In this document: in pieces, positions 62,755 to 64,000 of the stretch
Layout: each line of letters begins with the position of its first letter
Numbering within the stretch: the stretch's first letter is position 1
Source of the DNA: Branchiostoma floridae
Lineage: Eukaryota > Chordata > Leptocardii > Amphioxiformes > Branchiostomatidae
Length of the DNA stretch: 64,000 nt
Assembly (NCBI RefSeq): GCF_000003815.2
Contig: NC_049979.1
Coordinates: 3,563,520 to 3,627,519 of the forward strand
Reading direction: 5' to 3'
Program-made: the position numbers and the translations under genes
Notes under the pieces: model-generated
The model's database searches: none
What the model was told of the DNA's origin: nothing
What the model saw: only the letters and a program-made list of their open reading frames with translations

Positions 62755-63890
62755 ACATTGGAGACCTACCTGCCGTAACTCCACAAACACTGGATACTCC
62801 GGACCTACCTGCCGTAACTCCACAAACACCGGATACGCCGGACCTACCTGCCGTAACTCCACACACACAGGATACTCCGGACCTACCTCCTGTAACTCCG
62901 CACAAACACCGGATACTCCGGACCCACCTGCCGTAACTCCACACAAACACCGGATACTCCGGACCTACCTGCCGTAACTCCACACAAACACAGGATACTC
63001 CGGACCTACCTGCCGTAACTCCACAAACACAGGATACTCCGGACCTACCTCCTGTAACTCCGCACAAACACCGGATACTCCGGACCTGCCTGCCGTAACT
63101 CCACACAAACACCGGATACTCCGGACCTACCTGCCGTAACTCCACAAACACATGATACTCCGGACCTACCTCCTGTAACTCCACACAAACACCGGATACT
63201 CCGGACCTACCTGCCGTAACTCCACGAACACCGGATACTCCGGACCTACCTGCCGTACCTCCACAAACACCGAATACTTGCGGACCTACCTGCCGTAACT
63301 CCACAAACACCAGATACTGCGGACCTGCCTGCCGTAACTCCACACAAACACCGGATACTCCGGACCTACCTGCCGTAACTCCACGAACACCGGATACTCC
63401 GGACCTACCTGCCGTACCTCCACAAACACCGGATACTCCGGACCTACCTCCTGTAACTCCACACAAACAAAGGATGCTCCGGCCCTACCTCATATACTCC
63501 ACACAAACACCGGATACTCCGGACCTACCTGCCGTAACTCCACACAAACACCGGATACTCCGGACCTACCTCCTATAACTCCACACAAACACCGGATACT
63601 CCGGACCTACCTCCTATAACTCCACACAAACACCGGATTCTCCGGACCTACCTGCCGTAACTCCACACAAACACCATATTCTCCGGACCTACCTCCTGTA
63701 ACTCCACACAAACACCGGATACTCGTAACCTACCTCCTGTAACTCCACAAAGACCGGATACTCCGAACCTACCTGCCGTAACTCCACACAAACACCGGAT
63801 TCTCCGGACCTACCTCCTGTAACTCCACAAACACCGGTTGCTCCGGACCTACCTCCTATAACTCCACACAAACACCGGATACTCCGGACT
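62755..63890 (-). repeat. Minisatellite of about 26 units carrying a splice donor
   Basis: Period about 41-43 bp; plus-strand unit ccggacctacctgccgtaac, tccacacaaacaccggatact. On the minus strand every unit contains CGGCAG|gtaggt (or ACAG|gtaggt), a near-perfect donor. Units with cacaaacacc read GAG TAT CCG GTG TTT GTG GAG TTA CGG CAG up to it. That ends in phase 0, matching the acceptor of the ZP exon at 62715, and EYPVFVELRQ fits the ZP-C sequence expected just before it. The array thus appears to be a multiplied exon end. Confidence 0.85.
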
Positions 63891-64000
63891 AGGGGTGGGT
63901 ACCGATACAGAAAATTCAGGTCCAGGTCCAGAAGATCAGGTCCAGGTCCGGACCATACAAGAAAAAACGGTTTTGTACCGGTCCAGCCCTACTCCGGCCC
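63890..64000. mobile_element. Fragment of the GGGGTGGGTA family at the window edge
   Basis: taggggtgggtaccgatac plus repeated caggtccaggtcc and ggttttgtaccggtcc, as at 22622 and 44286. It is cut by the window end. Confidence 0.5.

Noticed and set aside
62681-63466. 261-codon minus-strand open frame of VCGVTAGRSGVSG-type repeats
   Set aside because: It is the read-through of a 41-43-bp donor-bearing minisatellite and its reading frame runs straight through the GTAGGT donors. The repeat itself keeps it open.
62755-63890. CRISPR-like look of the regular array
   Set aside because: There are no unique spacers between conserved repeats, only whole-unit tandem repeats with point changes, in a eukaryotic intron.

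Overview
The window is animal genomic DNA, almost certainly from a lancelet (amphioxus, Branchiostoma-like). The coding sequence is split into short exons with GT/AG introns. The genes are of deuterostome type, and the introns and intergenic DNA are full of small inverted-repeat elements, low-copy repeats and minisatellites. The species call is an inference from gene content and repeat style; it was not checked by any search.

Layout. (1) 1026-10649, plus strand: a complete four-exon rhodopsin-class neuropeptide-type GPCR (685 aa). Its introns hold a 5'-truncated CR1-like retrotransposon, a 5S-rRNA-derived SINE-like element and decayed copies of exons 2 and 4. (2) 12843-26994, minus strand: a complete 14-exon MYST histone acetyltransferase orthologous to KAT7/HBO1. 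It carries a lancelet-specific basic SPRSL-repeat region that can be skipped through an alternative in-frame acceptor, and a tandem array of candidate 36-nt microexons before the MYST domain. (3) 27000-42100: a gene-poor tract with a 2.3-kb low-copy direct duplication, several MITEs, G-rich arrays, an isolated TATA-type promoter and one weak coding fragment. (4) 42332-44043, plus strand: a four-exon secreted precursor that appears to release two cationic, glycine-rich, helical, antimicrobial-like peptides. I do not recognise it as a described family, and it is the best candidate for a new system here. (5) 47063-47572, plus strand: an unrecognised ORF with a poly(A) signal. (6) 48410-57895, minus strand: a complete ten-exon N-acylethanolamine acid amidase (NAAA/acid ceramidase family, 365 aa). 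(7) 60378-62715, minus strand: the last four exons of a zona pellucida (ZP) domain membrane protein whose 5' part lies beyond the window.

A theme links the genes. At many exon-intron boundaries, in the GPCR, KAT7, NAAA and ZP genes, a short piece containing a splice site plus the adjoining exon edge has been tandemly copied, from one extra copy to about 26. These are minisatellites seeded on splice junctions, and in KAT7 they look able to make new small exons. The genes otherwise have no obvious shared pathway: they cover neuropeptide reception, chromatin acetylation, secreted peptide defence, lipid-amide hydrolysis and an extracellular matrix/surface protein.
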